Assembly: GCF_000226295.1 (NCBI RefSeq)
Contig: NC_016025.1
Location: forward strand, 124,001-188,000
Source: Chloracidobacterium thermophilum B
Lineage (GTDB): Bacteria; Acidobacteriota; Blastocatellia; Chloracidobacteriales; Chloracidobacteriaceae
DNA: 64,000 bases
Reading direction: 5' to 3'
Each line of letters begins with the position of its first letter. The stretch's first letter is position 1. The notes under the pieces are model-generated. The model saw only the letters and a program-made list of their open reading frames with translations. It searched no databases and was not told the DNA's origin. The translations under genes and the position numbers were made by a program. Of the stretch, positions 25,908 through 36,331 are shown piece after piece.

Positions 25908-26437
25908 CTCCTGAAACGCTCAAACCGATTCTGGAAACCCTCATCTACGTGGCCGAGGAGCCGCTGACGCGCAAGCAGATGGCCGAGTTGCTGCCGGAAG
26001 CGGCTCCGGCGGACATTGACGCAGCACTGCACAGCCTGGTCAACGACTACGCCGGGCGCGGCCTGGTGCTGCGCGAGATTGCCGGCGGCTGGCAAATTGC
26101 CACGCGCCCGGAGTTGAGCGAGTACGTCCGGCGCTACCACCGTGCCCGCCCGGCAGCGCGGCTCTCCCTGGCGGCGCTGGAGACCCTGGCCGTGATTGCC
26201 TACAAGCAGCCGATTACCATTCCCGAAATCCTGGAAATTCGCGGAGTGAGTTCGTCTTCCGCTATCAAGACACTGCTTGACCGGAAGCTCATCGTGCCCA
26301 AGGGGCGCAAGGAGTGCGTCGGGCGTCCCATTTTGTACGGCACGTCAAAGGAATTTCTGGTGCAGTTTGGGTTAAAGGATTTGAGTGTCCTGCCCAGTCT
26401 GGAAGACCTGGCCGAACTCGACGCGCCAACGACCTGA
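25904..26437 (+). CDS. scpB: Segregation and condensation protein B
   Basis: The protein has 177 residues and starts within the scpA stop codon. Two winged-helix domains can be followed: LKPILETLIYVAEEPLTRKQ with LVLREIAGGWQIATRPEL, then LSLAALETLAVIAYKQPITI and EILEIRGVSSSSAIKTLLDR with RKECVGRPILYGTSKEFL. It dimerises and binds ScpA in the SMC complex. Length and order are typical. Confidence 0.93.
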   Translation: MTPETLKPILETLIYVAEEPLTRKQMAELLPEAAPADIDAALHSLVNDYAGRGLVLREIAGGWQIATRPELSEYVRRYHRARPAARLSLAALETLAVIAYKQPITIPEILEIRGVSSSSAIKTLLDRKLIVPKGRKECVGRPILYGTSKEFLVQFGLKDLSVLPSLEDLAELDAPTT

Positions 26438-26513
26438 GCAGCATTATCGTTGGGAGTCTGTAGTCATCCGGCCGGTTGGTCATCTGGGAAAAACGGTTAT
26501 GCAGGAGCCAGGC

Positions 26514-27116
26514 ATGTCTGAAAAGCGATTGTTGATGACGGTTCTGATGTCGCCTGACATGGCGAATTTTTCCGGCCACGTCCACGGCGGGGCCATGTTG
26601 CGGTTGCTCGACCAGGTGGCTTATGCCTGTGCGTCACGCTATTCAGGCAGCTATGTCGTGACCGTTTCGGTGGACCAGGTCGTGTTTCGGGAGCCGGTTC
26701 ACGTTGGTGAACTGGTGACGTTTCGCGCTTCGGTCAACTACACGGGCCGAACTTCCATGGAGATTGGCATTCGCGTCGAGGCCGAAAACATCCGCGAGCG
26801 CACGTCCCGCCACGTCATGACGTGCTATTTCACGATGGTGGCCGTGGATGAGCAGGGGCATCCGCGCCCTATCCCGCCGGTTCCAATTGAAACCGAAGAT
26901 GACCGGCGCCGGTGGGCTGCCGCCAAGCTCCGCCGGCAGTACCGCAAGGAGATCGAACGGCACAGCCTTGAAATCCGGCAGCATCCGCAGGAACTGATGC
27001 AGGAAATGCTGGAATCCCATGCCGTGGCCCGGCACGCTGCCGAACGGCTTGGGGCGTTGCCACCGGAGACGCCATCACTTGCCCCACCGGCAGCACCGGC
27101 CGAAACGGGTTCATAA
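26514..27116 (+). CDS. Hotdog-fold acyl-CoA thioesterase
   Basis: 200 residues from the ATG at 26514, preceded by AGGAG with 6-base spacing (ATG alternative at 26499). The hotdog domain covers residues 1-125: VLMSPDMANFSGHVHGGAML, RLLDQVAYACASRYSG, VSVDQVVFREPVHVGELVTF and VNYTGRTSMEIGIRVEAENI, typical of YciA/BFIT-like acyl-CoA hydrolases. A charged helical C-terminal extension (about 130-190) is longer than in YciA. It hydrolyses acyl-CoA to free acid and CoA; chain-length preference is unknown. Confidence 0.85.
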   Translation: MSEKRLLMTVLMSPDMANFSGHVHGGAMLRLLDQVAYACASRYSGSYVVTVSVDQVVFREPVHVGELVTFRASVNYTGRTSMEIGIRVEAENIRERTSRHVMTCYFTMVAVDEQGHPRPIPPVPIETEDDRRRWAAAKLRRQYRKEIERHSLEIRQHPQELMQEMLESHAVARHAAERLGALPPETPSLAPPAAPAETGS

Positions 27117-27123
27117 CACCGCC

Positions 27124-28101
27124 ATGCAGGAACGGTTACAGAAACTCATTGCCGCCGCCGGACTGGCCTCGCGGCGGGAAGCCGAAACGTGGATTCAGAA
27201 CGGGCTGGTGACGGTCAATGGCCAGGTTGTGGACACGCTGGGGGCCAAAGCCGACCCGGAACACGATGCCATCAAGGTCAAGGGCAAGCTCATCAACCCG
27301 AAGCTGGCGCAGCGGAAGCTGGTCTATTACCTGCTCAACAAGCCGAAGGGGTATTTGTCGAGCCTCTCCGATCCGGAGCAGCGCCCGCTCGTGACGGACC
27401 TGCTGCCCAAAGGCGCGCCGCGCGTACATCCCGTCGGCCGCCTCGATTTCAACACCGAAGGATTGCTCATCCTGACCAACGACGGGGCCCTGACCAACCT
27501 TGTGACCAAAGCCGGCGACCACTGCCCGAAGGTCTATCACGTCAAGGTCAAGGGAACACCCGGCCCTGCCCAGCTTGAACGGTTGCAACGTGGCATCACC
27601 ATTGACGGGGAAGTTCACCGGATTGCCAACCTGACCCCCCTGGAACACACGGATCACAACAACGCCTGGTATGAACTCGTGTTGCACGAGGGCAAAAACA
27701 ACCAGATTCGGCGCATGTTTGACGCCATCGGGCATTCCGTGCTCAAACTGCGGCGGGTGGCCATCGGGCATCTGACCGATGCCGGCCTGCCGGTCGGAGC
27801 CGTTCGGGAGTTGACTCCGGCTGAAGTGCAGCGGTTCTTCTCGAAGCGGAAAATTGCCCCACGGGTTGTCGCCAAAAAGGCAGCAGCGCAAAAAACCGGC
27901 AAGCCCCGTCCGGTCGGGGAAGCCAAAGCCCGCCAGCGTGAGGGGCTGGCAACGACCATCGGCCGCACTGCCCAGTCCCCCGCCGCACCGTCCCAGCGGC
28001 TGGTTCGTCCAGCCGCCAAGCCGGCAACTTCAGGGCCGGGAAGCCCCAAGTCACCAAGGGGTTCTGCCCCGGCCCGTCCCGCGTCACGGAGGAAGTCATG
28101 A
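27124..28101 (+). CDS. rluB: 23S rRNA pseudouridine synthase, RluB/RsuA type
   Basis: The protein has 325 residues. An S4 RNA-binding domain is at residues 1-60 (LQKLIAAAGLASRREAETWI then NGLVTVNGQVV). The catalytic domain has VYYLLNKPKGYL, the catalytic aspartate in VGRLDFNTEGLLILTNDGAL, and the C-terminal motif EGKNNQIRRMFDAIGHSVLK. Residues from about 240 onward form a basic, Ala/Pro-rich tail, as in many RluB proteins. It modifies a uridine in helix 89 or a similar site of 23S rRNA. RluB versus RsuA/RluE specificity is not certain. Its end overlaps the phosphofructokinase start (ATGA). Confidence 0.85.
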   Translation: MQERLQKLIAAAGLASRREAETWIQNGLVTVNGQVVDTLGAKADPEHDAIKVKGKLINPKLAQRKLVYYLLNKPKGYLSSLSDPEQRPLVTDLLPKGAPRVHPVGRLDFNTEGLLILTNDGALTNLVTKAGDHCPKVYHVKVKGTPGPAQLERLQRGITIDGEVHRIANLTPLEHTDHNNAWYELVLHEGKNNQIRRMFDAIGHSVLKLRRVAIGHLTDAGLPVGAVRELTPAEVQRFFSKRKIAPRVVAKKAAAQKTGKPRPVGEAKARQREGLATTIGRTAQSPAAPSQRLVRPAAKPATSGPGSPKSPRGSAPARPASRRKS

Positions 28102-29444
28102 CGTTGCCCAAACCCGAAGACCTCATCATCCACTCGCTGGGGGAGTGTCGGTTTCCGTCGCCGCTCCAGCTTGGCGCGGCTTCCGGTGAATACCACGGGG
28201 AGTTTATGTCCGACGCCGCCAAAGTCCGCTTCCACGTCGAACTGGAACGTCTGGAAGGGCGTCCCGATGACCTGTTCTTCGAGCGGGCCGGCCCACGGGA
28301 GCGGCTTTTTTTTGATCCCTCCAAGGTCAAAGCCGCCATTGTCACCTGCGGCGGGCTGTGTCCGGGCATCAACAACGTCATCCGGTCGGTTTTTCTGTCC
28401 CTCAAGTACAACTACGGCGTCCCGGAAGTCTATGGCATCCGCTATGGCTACCGGGGCCTCAATCCGGCCTATGGCGACGGATTCATCCGCCTGACGCACG
28501 AGATGGTGGAAAACATCCACCTGCACGGGGGCACATTTCTGGGGTCATCCCGTGGGCCGCAGCCGGTGGAAGTCATGCTCGACACCCTGGCCGACCGTGG
28601 CATTGACATGCTGTTTTGTGTCGGCGGCGATGGAACGCAGCGCGGCGCTGACGCTCTGGCCCAGGCGGCCCGCCGACGCAACCTGCCGCTGGCCGTGGTC
28701 GGGATTCCCAAAACCATTGACAACGACATCCCCTACGTCTTTCGCTCCTTCGGCTACGGTACGGCCGTCGAAAAGGCGCGCGAAGTCATTGCCGGGGCGC
28801 ATGCCGAAGCCAAGGGCGCGCCCAATGGCATCGTCATCGTCAAGCTGATGGGCCGCAATGCCGGTTTTATCGCGGCCGGCGCGACGACGGCCAGCCAGGA
28901 AGTCAACTTCGCCTTCATCCCCGAACTGCCCTTTGATCTCGACCCGCCCAACGGCTTTCTGGCGCACCTGGAAAAGCGGGTCCTCCAGCGTGGGCACGCC
29001 GTCATCGTCGTGGCCGAAGGAGCCGGGCAACACCTGTTTGGCGATCTGCCGGTTGAACGCGATGCCTCCGGCAACATCAAACACCACGACATCGGGACGT
29101 ACCTGCGCGATCGCATCATTGCCCACTTCCGCGAGCGTCGCATCGAGGCGAATGTCAAATACATCGATCCGAGCTATCTCATTCGGAGCGTCCCGGCCAA
29201 CTGTGACGACGCCCAGTTGAGCGACCGCTTTGCGCGGTACGCCGTGCATGCCGCCATGGCCGGAAAGACGGATTTGCTCATCGGATACTGGCATGGGCTG
29301 TTCGTCCACGTGCCGATGCACCTGGTGACCAGCCAGAAGAAACACCTCTCGCCCAAAAGCAGTATGTGGCTTTCGGTGCTGGCGGCAACCGGGCAGCCGG
29401 TGCTCATGGTCAACGAACCAGTCCCGGAAACAACGGCGTCATGA
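28098..29444 (+). CDS. 6-phosphofructokinase, long (ATP-dependent, group-II-like) form
   Basis: The protein has 448 residues, longer than E. coli PfkA (320) because of an N-terminal extension of about 75 residues. The core begins AAIVTCGGLCPGINNVIRSV, with YGYRGLNP, phosphate-binding GGDGTQRGADAL and catalytic IPKTIDNDIPY. Gly in GGDGT favours ATP as donor, while Lys in PKTIDND is shared with PPi-type enzymes; this combination is typical of ATP-using members of the PPi-PFK-like clade. It commits fructose-6-phosphate to glycolysis. It overlaps both rluB and pyrD by four bases. Confidence 0.88.
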   Translation: MTLPKPEDLIIHSLGECRFPSPLQLGAASGEYHGEFMSDAAKVRFHVELERLEGRPDDLFFERAGPRERLFFDPSKVKAAIVTCGGLCPGINNVIRSVFLSLKYNYGVPEVYGIRYGYRGLNPAYGDGFIRLTHEMVENIHLHGGTFLGSSRGPQPVEVMLDTLADRGIDMLFCVGGDGTQRGADALAQAARRRNLPLAVVGIPKTIDNDIPYVFRSFGYGTAVEKAREVIAGAHAEAKGAPNGIVIVKLMGRNAGFIAAGATTASQEVNFAFIPELPFDLDPPNGFLAHLEKRVLQRGHAVIVVAEGAGQHLFGDLPVERDASGNIKHHDIGTYLRDRIIAHFRERRIEANVKYIDPSYLIRSVPANCDDAQLSDRFARYAVHAAMAGKTDLLIGYWHGLFVHVPMHLVTSQKKHLSPKSSMWLSVLAATGQPVLMVNEPVPETTAS

Positions 29445-30442
29445 GCAGCGAATCCACCAGCCACACGCCGAACGCCTCCCGATTGGACAACCCGCTGGCT
29501 GTGACCATTGCCGGCCTGACGTTCAAAAATCCGGTCATCCCGGCCAGCGGGACGTTTGGCTACGGGCTGGAATTTCTGCCCTTTTTCGACCTGTCCCGGC
29601 TGGGCGGTTTTTGTACGAAGGGCCTGTCGCCGCAGCCGCTCAAAGGCAACCCTCCGCCGCGCATCGTGGAGACACCCGCCGGCATGCTCAACGCCATCGG
29701 GCTGCAAAACATCGGAGTACGGGCTTTCGTCACGGAAAAACTGCCACTGCTGCGCGCTTATGATACGCACGTCATTGCCAACGTCTTTGGCTTTTCCATC
29801 GAGGATTTTCTGGAAGTCGTCGCCGTGCTCGATGATGCCGAAGGCGTGTCGGCTTACGAGCTGAACATTTCCTGCCCGAACGTCAAGGAAGGCGGGACGC
29901 AGTTTGGCAACAATCCCCGGCTGGCGGCCCGCGTCACGGAAGCCGTCAAAAACCGTACGCGGCGGCCGGTCATCGTCAAGCTGTCGCCCAATGCGCCGAG
30001 CATCGTGGATGTGGCCCACGCCGTCGAGCAGGCCGGAGCCGATGCCCTGTCGCTGGTCAATACCTTTGTCGGTCTGTCCATTGATGTCTATACCCACCGG
30101 CCGCGGTTGGGTTTTACGACGGGCGGACTGTCGGGCCCGGCCATCCGTCCGCTGGCCGTGAGGATGGTGTACGAAGTTTCGCAGGCCGTCAGCATCCCCC
30201 GGCTGGGCATGGGCGGCATCACCAACTGGATGGACGCGCTGGAGTTCATCCTGGCCGGGGCGACGGCCGTGCAGCTCGGCACAATCAACTACACCGAACC
30301 GTGTGCCGCCCTGCACGTCATCGAAGGGCTGGAAGCCTACTGCCGCGAGCAGGGGACAACCATACCGGCGCTGGTTGGTGCGTTCCGCCCCCATGCGGTC
30401 AGCCCGGTGACGGAACCGGCGTCGCATCAGGCCGGATCGTAG
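29441..30442 (+). CDS. pyrD: Dihydroorotate dehydrogenase, class 1
   Basis: The protein has 333 residues from the ATG inside the phosphofructokinase stop. It begins its core with [20 protein letters not shown] and [20 protein letters not shown]. The active-site cysteine region is [14 protein letters not shown], and Cys as general base marks class 1. FMN/phosphate segments include [13 protein letters not shown] and [20 protein letters not shown]. The form resembles class 1B, which uses NAD+ through PyrK, but no pyrK is visible here. Its 3' end overlaps convergent metH by 16 bp. Confidence 0.9.
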   Translation: MSSESTSHTPNASRLDNPLAVTIAGLTFKNPVIPASGTFGYGLEFLPFFDLSRLGGFCTKGLSPQPLKGNPPPRIVETPAGMLNAIGLQNIGVRAFVTEKLPLLRAYDTHVIANVFGFSIEDFLEVVAVLDDAEGVSAYELNISCPNVKEGGTQFGNNPRLAARVTEAVKNRTRRPVIVKLSPNAPSIVDVAHAVEQAGADALSLVNTFVGLSIDVYTHRPRLGFTTGGLSGPAIRPLAVRMVYEVSQAVSIPRLGMGGITNWMDALEFILAGATAVQLGTINYTEPCAALHVIEGLEAYCREQGTTIPALVGAFRPHAVSPVTEPASHQAGS

Positions 30443-33400
30443 CCCAGGTTCGGACGCAGCCACCGCTCGGCCTCGGCAACCGTCCACCCTTTGCGCGCGG
30501 CGTAATCCTCGATCTGATCGCGTCCCAGCAGGCCGACGGCGAAGTAATGCGCGTCGGGATGGGCGAAGTAGAGACCGCTGACCGAACTGGCCGGCCACAT
30601 GGCGCAGCTTTCCGTCAGGCGGACGCCGGCATTTTCCTCTGCGCCCAGCAGGGCAAACAGCGTGCGTTTTTCCGTGTGGTCCGGCGAAGCCGGATAGCCC
30701 GGCGCCGGGCGGATGCCCCGGTAGCGTTCCCGGATGAGGTCCTCGCGGGTCAGGGTTTCGTGCCGTCCGTAGCCCCAGAGGTCACGGACGCGCTTGTGGG
30801 CGAGTTCGGCAAAGGCTTCCGCCAGGCGGTCAGCCAGCGCCTTGGCCATAATCGAGTGGTAGTCGTCGTGGTCAGCGTCGAATGCGGCGCAGAGTTCGTC
30901 CAGTCCCAGCCCGGCTGTCACCACGAAGCCGCCGATGTAATCCAGCCGGCCGGTATCCTTCGGGGCGATGAAGTCTGCCAGGGCGATGTTGGGCTTCCCG
31001 TCTGTACGCTCGACCTGCTGCCGCAGGGTGTGGAAGCGGGTGAGCACTTCGGTTCGGGTTTCGTCGGTGTACAGCTCGATGTCATCGCCGACGGCATTGG
31101 CCGGAAACAGCCCAAAAACGCCGCGTGGATGCAGACGGCGTTCCGTGATGATGCGTTCGAGCAGGCGCTGGGCGTCGTCGAACAGTTCGCGGGCGCGTTC
31201 ACCAATGGTCGGGTCGTCAAAGATTTTCGGATAGCGCCCCCGCAGTTCCCAGGTATGAAAGAAAGGCGACCAGTCAATGTAGGGCACAAGGGCGTCGAGC
31301 GTGACATCGTCGAACGTCATGACGCCAAGCTGTTCAGGAACGGCGACAGTTTCGGCGTCAAACCGCAACTGCGGACGGCGCGCACGGGCTTCCGCCAGCG
31401 GCAGCAGGTGCTTGCGGTCGAGGCGGGACTGGTGTTCTTCCCGTAAGGCAGCCTGTTCGGCCGCGTTCTGGGCAATGAAATCCTGGCGCTGCTCGTGGCT
31501 GGTCAGCGCCCCGACGACGCCAACGGCGCGCGACGCATCGAGAACGTGAACCGTCGTCCCGCTGTAGGCTGGCGCAATTTTGACGGCCGTGTGCAGCTTT
31601 GAGGTCGTCGCCCCGCCAATGAGCAACGGCACGGTGAAGCCGGCCTCGGTCATCGTTTTGGCCACGTGAACCATTTCGTCCAGCGACGGCGTGATCAGCC
31701 CGCTGAGACCGATGACATCCACATTGTGTTCGCGGGCCTTGGCCAGAATGACATCACAGGGCTGCATCACGCCCAGGTCAATGACCTCGTAGTTATTGCA
31801 GCCCAAAACGACGCCGACGATGTTTTTGCCAATGTCGTGAACGTCGCCTTTGACCGTTGCCAGCAGCACCTTCCTGCGGCCGGAGCCATTGGCCGTCTGT
31901 CCGTTGGCGGCTGCCTTTTTCTCGGCTTCGAGGTAGGGCAGCAGCACGGCCACGGCTTTTTTCATGACGCGCGCCGATTTGACAACCTGCGGCAGGAACA
32001 TCTTGCCGGCTCCGAACAGGTCGCCGACGACGTTCATGCCGTCCATGAGCGGCCCTTCGATGACCGCCAGCGGTGCGCCGTACTTCTGGAGGGCTTCCTC
32101 GACATCGGTCTCGATGTAATCGGCATTGCCTTTGATGAGGGCATGCTTGAGCCGTTCCTCGACGCTGGTCTGCCGCCAGGCTTCGTCCTTGACCGCGGCC
32201 TTACCGGCCCCCTTGACCGATTCGGCGAAGGCAATCAGCCGCTCCGTGGCATCCGGGTGCCGGTTGAGTACCACATCTTCGACGAGTTCGAGCAAATCCG
32301 GCGGAATTTCGTCATAGACGGCAAGCTGTCCGGCATTGACGATGCCCATGTCCATGCCGGCCCGGATGGCGTGGTACAGGAAGACCGAATGCATGGCTTC
32401 CCGGACGACGTTGTTCCCACGAAAGGAAAACGACAGGTTGCTGACGCCGCCGGAAACCTTGCAGCCGGGCAGGGTTTGCTTGATGACGCGCGTGGCCTCG
32501 ATGAAATCCACGGCGTAGTTGGCGTGTTCTTCAATGCCGGTGGCAATGGCCAGAATGTTCGGGTCAAAGATGATGTCTTCCGGCGGGAAGCCAACCTGTT
32601 CGGTGAGAATCCGGTAGGCGCGGGTACAGATTTCGATCTTGCGCGCTGCCGTGTCGGCCTGTCCGATTTCGTCAAAGGCCATGACGACGACGGCCGCGCC
32701 GTAGCGGCGGATACGTCGCGCCTGCTCGATGAACACGGCTTCGCCTTCCTTGAGGCTGATGGAGTTGACGACGCACTTGCCCTGAACACATTTCAGCCCG
32801 GCTTCGATGACGTGAAACTTCGAGCTGTCAATGACAATCGGGACGCGCGCGATGTCCGGGTCGGCGACGACAAGGTTGAGAAAGCACGTCATGGCGCGCA
32901 CGCTGTCAAGCATGGCTTCGTCCATGTTGACATCAATCATCTGCGCACCATTGGCTACCTGCTGGCGGGCAATGGTCAGGGCGTCTTCGTAACGTTCGGC
33001 GCGGATGAGTTCGGCGAATTTGGCCGAGCCGGTGACGTTGGTACGTTCGCCGATGTTGACGAAGTTTGTCTCCGGGCGGATGACCAGGGCTTCCAGGCCG
33101 CTCAGGCGGGTGTAGCGCGACGGTTTGGGAGGAATGCGCGGGGGCATGCCGGCAACGGCTGCGGCAATGGCAGCAATGTGTTTAGGGGTTGTCCCGCAGC
33201 AGCCGCCCACGATGTTGAGCCAGCCGTGGCGGGCGAAGTCGCGCAGCAGTTCGCCCATGATGTCGGGCGTCTGGTCAAATCCGCCAAAGACGTTCGGCAG
33301 GCCGGCGTTGGGGTAGCAGATCAGGTAAAACGGCGACTTTTCGGCCAGTTCTTCGACGTGCGGACGCATTTCGGCCGCTCCGAAGCCGCAGTTCATTCCG

Positions 33401-34131
33401 AGCGCCAGCAGCGGCGCGTGTTCGACGGAAATGAGAAACGCCTCGACGGTTTGCCCGGAAAGCGTCCGCCCGCTGGCGTCGGCGACCGTCACCGAGGCCA
33501 TGACCGGCACCCGCTGCCCACGCCGTTCAAAGACTTCCTCGATGGCAAAGAGCGCTGCCTTGAGGTTGAGCGTGTCGAAGGTTGTTTCGGGCAGGAGCAG
33601 GTCCACGCCGCCGTCGAGCAGTCCTTCGGCCTGCTCGGCGTAGGCGGCAACGAGTTCGTCGAAGGTCGTGCCGCGTGCGCCGGGATCGTTGACATCGGGC
33701 GAGATCGAGGCGGTTTTGTTGGTCGGCCCCAGCGCCCCGGCGACGAAGCGCGGGCGCGAGCTGTCTTCCCTGAGAAACGCCTCGACGGCCCGCCGGGCGC
33801 ACTGGGCCGCAGCCAGGTTCATTTCGTAGGACAGGTCTTCCAGTCCGTAATCGGCCTGCGAAATCCGCTGGGCATTGAAGCTGTTGGTTTCGATGATGTC
33901 CGCGCCGGCTTCGAGATAGGCGCGGTGGATGGCTTCGACGATGTCCGGGCGGGTCAGACACAGGAGGTCGTTGTTGCCTTTGAGGTCGTGGGTATGGCTG
34001 GCAAAACGCTCTCCACGGTAATCGGCTTCCTGGAGTTTGTGGGATTGGATCATCGTCCCCATGGCGCCGTCGAGGACGAGAATGCGTTCACGAAGGGCTT
34101 GTTCGAGCAGGGCTGTGGTTGGAGAAGACAT
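30427..34131 (-). CDS. metH: Cobalamin-dependent methionine synthase
   Basis: The protein has 1234 residues, full length. Module order is canonical. A homocysteine domain (about 1-330) has the zinc cysteines in [11 protein letters not shown] and [11 protein letters not shown] methyltetrahydrofolate domain (about 350-620) begins [17 protein letters not shown]. The cobalamin cap and binding domain has [11 protein letters not shown], carrying the axial His of base-off/His-on B12. The C-terminal AdoMet reactivation domain has [18 protein letters not shown]. It methylates homocysteine using 5-methyl-THF. No B12 riboswitch was recognised upstream. It converges on pyrD with overlapping 3' ends. Confidence 0.95.
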   Translation of the reverse strand: MSSPTTALLEQALRERILVLDGAMGTMIQSHKLQEADYRGERFASHTHDLKGNNDLLCLTRPDIVEAIHRAYLEAGADIIETNSFNAQRISQADYGLEDLSYEMNLAAAQCARRAVEAFLREDSSRPRFVAGALGPTNKTASISPDVNDPGARGTTFDELVAAYAEQAEGLLDGGVDLLLPETTFDTLNLKAALFAIEEVFERRGQRVPVMASVTVADASGRTLSGQTVEAFLISVEHAPLLALGMNCGFGAAEMRPHVEELAEKSPFYLICYPNAGLPNVFGGFDQTPDIMGELLRDFARHGWLNIVGGCCGTTPKHIAAIAAAVAGMPPRIPPKPSRYTRLSGLEALVIRPETNFVNIGERTNVTGSAKFAELIRAERYEDALTIARQQVANGAQMIDVNMDEAMLDSVRAMTCFLNLVVADPDIARVPIVIDSSKFHVIEAGLKCVQGKCVVNSISLKEGEAVFIEQARRIRRYGAAVVVMAFDEIGQADTAARKIEICTRAYRILTEQVGFPPEDIIFDPNILAIATGIEEHANYAVDFIEATRVIKQTLPGCKVSGGVSNLSFSFRGNNVVREAMHSVFLYHAIRAGMDMGIVNAGQLAVYDEIPPDLLELVEDVVLNRHPDATERLIAFAESVKGAGKAAVKDEAWRQTSVEERLKHALIKGNADYIETDVEEALQKYGAPLAVIEGPLMDGMNVVGDLFGAGKMFLPQVVKSARVMKKAVAVLLPYLEAEKKAAANGQTANGSGRRKVLLATVKGDVHDIGKNIVGVVLGCNNYEVIDLGVMQPCDVILAKAREHNVDVIGLSGLITPSLDEMVHVAKTMTEAGFTVPLLIGGATTSKLHTAVKIAPAYSGTTVHVLDASRAVGVVGALTSHEQRQDFIAQNAAEQAALREEHQSRLDRKHLLPLAEARARRPQLRFDAETVAVPEQLGVMTFDDVTLDALVPYIDWSPFFHTWELRGRYPKIFDDPTIGERARELFDDAQRLLERIITERRLHPRGVFGLFPANAVGDDIELYTDETRTEVLTRFHTLRQQVERTDGKPNIALADFIAPKDTGRLDYIGGFVVTAGLGLDELCAAFDADHDDYHSIMAKALADRLAEAFAELAHKRVRDLWGYGRHETLTREDLIRERYRGIRPAPGYPASPDHTEKRTLFALLGAEENAGVRLTESCAMWPASSVSGLYFAHPDAHYFAVGLLGRDQIEDYAARKGWTVAEAERWLRPNLGYDPA

Positions 34132-34258
34132 CGGATAGGGAAGTAGCTGTCTGTGAGAAGCAACTTGGGGCTGAGAAGGCGGAAGTCTAATCGGTTGCTC
34201 TCACGTCGGCTAGTCCGACTGGCCGTAAGTCCCTTGGGAGCGCGGGCAGCTCTGGGGG

Positions 34259-34277
34259 CGCGGGCGTCCCGCCCGCG
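34259..34277. repeat. GC-rich palindrome between metH and the TPR cluster
   Basis: CGCGGGC - GTCCC - GCCCGCG forms a 7-bp perfect stem with a 5-base loop. It resembles REP-type intergenic palindromes. The rest of 34132-34366 contains no gene I can support. Confidence 0.6.
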
Positions 34278-34366
34278 TGGGCTTCAGGGTTGCGCGCTCT
34301 CTCAAGCATCCCGGCAGTTCAGTTGGTACGCACAATGCTGCTGCCGCCGGATACCAGTCGTCTCTC

Positions 34367-35695
34367 TCACCTGTCGTTGGCTTTGATTTTTGCTGCTCGC
34401 GCTTCAAGTTCTTCGGCTTCGGTAGTCCGCTGCGTCGCACGATAAAGCAGAGCCAGGTTTTTGAGGACCGTCGCTACATCGGGATGGTTGGGACCCAGGG
34501 CCTTCTCCCGGATAGCCAGCGCACGCTTGATGAGCGGCTCGGCCTGGGCGTACTGACCTTGGGCCCGATAGATGCAAGCCAGGTTGTTCAGGCTTTGCGC
34601 CACAGCGGGATGGTCGGAACCCAAGGCCTTTTCCCGGATAGCCAGCGCACGCTTGATGAGCGGCTCGGCTTGGGCGTACTGCTCTTGGGCCAGATAGACA
34701 ACAGCCAGGTTGTTCAGGCTCTGGGCCACAGCGGGATGGTCGGGACCCAAGGCCTTCTCCTCGATAGCCAGCGCGCGCTTGAGGAGCGACTCGGCCTGAG
34801 CGTGGTGATCCTGGGCCTGGTAAAGCAAGGCCAGGTTGTTCAGGCTCTGGGCCACAGCGGGATGGTCAGGACCCAAGACCTTCTCCCGGATGGCCAGCGC
34901 ACGCTTGAAGAGCGGTTCTGCCTGGGCGTACTGACCTTGGTTGGTGTAGAGCATGGCCAGCTTGTCCAAGCTCGCCGCCACATCGGGATGATTGGGTCCC
35001 AAGGTCTGCTCCCCGATAGCCAGCGCGCGCTTGAGGAGCGGCTCGGCCTGGGCATATCGTCCTTGATTGGTGTAGAGCATGGCCAGCTTGTCCAAGCTCG
35101 CCGCCACATCGGGATGGTTGGGTCCCAAGGTCTGCTCCTCGATAGCCAGCGCGCGCTTGAGGAGCGGCTCGGACTGGGCATACTGCCCTTGATTGGTGTA
35201 GAGCAGGGCTAGGTTGTACAGGCTCGCCGCCACATCGGGATGGTCGGGACCCAGGGCCTTCTCCCAGATAGCCAGCGCGCGCTTGAAGAGCGGCTCGGCC
35301 TGAGTGTACTGCCCTTGGGCTAGATAGATACCAGCCAGGGTGTTCAGGTTCTGCGCCACAGCGGGATGGTCGGGGCCGACAGACTTCTTCAGGATGACCA
35401 GCGCACGCTTGGAGAGCGGTTCCGCTTGGGCGTACTGACCTTGGTTAGCATAGAACAGAACCAGGATGTTCAGGCTTGCCGCCACAGCGGGATGGTTTGG
35501 TCCGAAGCTCTGCTTGGCAAACTCCAGCGCCTGTTTCGCAACCACAACGGCATGGTCATGTTTGCCAGCCTGAAAAAGCTCCGTGGCCTCCTGGTGGAGC
35601 TCCCTCAACTTTCTGCCTGCGCACTGGGCATAGGCTATTGTGCCCGTCAGGCACAGCACGGCAGCCAGAGCTATCACCTGTATCCGTTTGAGCAT
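34367..35695 (-). CDS. Secreted kinesin-light-chain-type TPR protein, copy 1
   Basis: The protein has 442 residues. The start at 35695 has GAGGAG upstream. The signal peptide is MLKRIQVIALAAVLCLTGTI ending at AYAQ, so the protein is exported. About nine 42-residue TPR units follow, with the consensus QYAQAEPLFKRALAIREKAL then GPDHPDVAQSLNNLA, the class found in kinesin light chains. A short conserved C-terminal cap reads TEAEELEARAAKIKAND. Function is unknown; such arrays bind peptides or proteins. The 126-bp DNA units are strongly alike, as in its paralogues at 37009, 37899, 40284 and 43201. A repeat module with a hemN fragment precedes it. Confidence 0.8.
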   Translation of the reverse strand: MLKRIQVIALAAVLCLTGTIAYAQCAGRKLRELHQEATELFQAGKHDHAVVVAKQALEFAKQSFGPNHPAVAASLNILVLFYANQGQYAQAEPLSKRALVILKKSVGPDHPAVAQNLNTLAGIYLAQGQYTQAEPLFKRALAIWEKALGPDHPDVAASLYNLALLYTNQGQYAQSEPLLKRALAIEEQTLGPNHPDVAASLDKLAMLYTNQGRYAQAEPLLKRALAIGEQTLGPNHPDVAASLDKLAMLYTNQGQYAQAEPLFKRALAIREKVLGPDHPAVAQSLNNLALLYQAQDHHAQAESLLKRALAIEEKALGPDHPAVAQSLNNLAVVYLAQEQYAQAEPLIKRALAIREKALGSDHPAVAQSLNNLACIYRAQGQYAQAEPLIKRALAIREKALGPNHPDVATVLKNLALLYRATQRTTEAEELEARAAKIKANDR

Positions 35696-35831
35696 AGGTG
35701 CTCCTCACAGACACCCAACCACTTTATCGCTGGCCGGTTGCCTTATCATGGTTTAGGGTTTTGTGACATTTAGAACTATTTTTTTCGGGTTGTAAACAGA
35801 TTTCTGGTGCAGGCTGTCCGGGGGAATGGGG

Positions 35832-36000
35832 GATAGTGAGTAGTGAATGGTGAGTGGCGAGTGGGGAATAGCGAGTAGCGAGTAGGTGAAGTGGAGGATG
35901 TTTTGTGAGAGTTGCTCCGAAGCAGGCAAGGCACTTGGCGTTGGTGTGTGAAGTCGGGCGAATCGCCTCCTGCTAGCTGACTGTCCGCACTCAGCCGGTG
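35832..36000. repeat. Spacer module: heptamer array, tail and hemN fragment 1
   Basis: 35832-35888 carries 7-bp units (GCGAGTA, GTGAGTG, GGGAATA and similar). A tail of about 70 bp follows (landmarks GATGTTTTG, TTGCTCCGAAGCAGG). 35960-36000 matches the part of hemN at 47740-47782 that encodes RLSADDQRRREAIR in the intact gene; here it would read RKHRLSADSQ on the minus strand. Confidence 0.75.
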
Positions 36001-36100
36001 TTTGCGGATAGTCGTGTTGCCGGCGAAAATGACACCCGAATAACAATCCGGGTAGCTTTGGCGGCTACGACAGAACAAGCCCACCAACAAGGAGAACGAC
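36001..36100 (+). promoter_or_regulatory. Conserved leader of the toxin-antitoxin cassettes, copy 1
   Basis: About 100 bp are nearly identical to 42160-42264 and 46795-46904 (landmarks GTGTTTGCGGATA, CGAAAATGACACC, CAAGCCCACCAAC) and end in AAGGAGAACGAC before the ATG. It presumably carries the promoter and operator. It is shared although the antitoxin behind it differs from the other two. Confidence 0.65.
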
Positions 36101-36331
36101 ATGAACCCCCTCAGTATTCAGGAAGCTCAAGCATGCCTGGCAGACCTCATTCACCGCCTGTCCCCTGGTGAGGAAGTGATTCTCACAGAAAACGGTCAGC
36201 CTGTCGCCAGACTGGTTGCTACCTGCACACCACCACCGCGCCCGGTCCCGAAGCTTGGCACGCAACGCGGTTCGGTATTGTCAATGGAGCACTTTGACGA
36301 TCCGCTGGAAGAGTTTGAGGAATACCAGTGA
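36101..36331 (+). CDS. Phd/YefM-like antitoxin, copy 1
   Basis: The protein has 76 residues. The N-terminal DNA-binding region reads MNPLSIQEAQACLADLIHRL with PGEEVILTENGQPVARLVA, the beta strand motif of the Phd/YefM fold. The C-terminal acidic tail MEHFDDPLEEFEEYQ would wrap the toxin. Its stop overlaps the PIN toxin start (ATGA). It differs clearly from the two nearly identical antitoxins at 42265 and 46905 although the leader is shared. Autoregulation through the leader is expected. Confidence 0.85.
   Translation: MNPLSIQEAQACLADLIHRLSPGEEVILTENGQPVARLVATCTPPPRPVPKLGTQRGSVLSMEHFDDPLEEFEEYQ

Noticed and set aside
31666-34146. Long plus-strand frame opposite metH
   Set aside because: Antisense to a full-length, motif-complete metH; high-GC coding DNA often leaves the opposite frame open.
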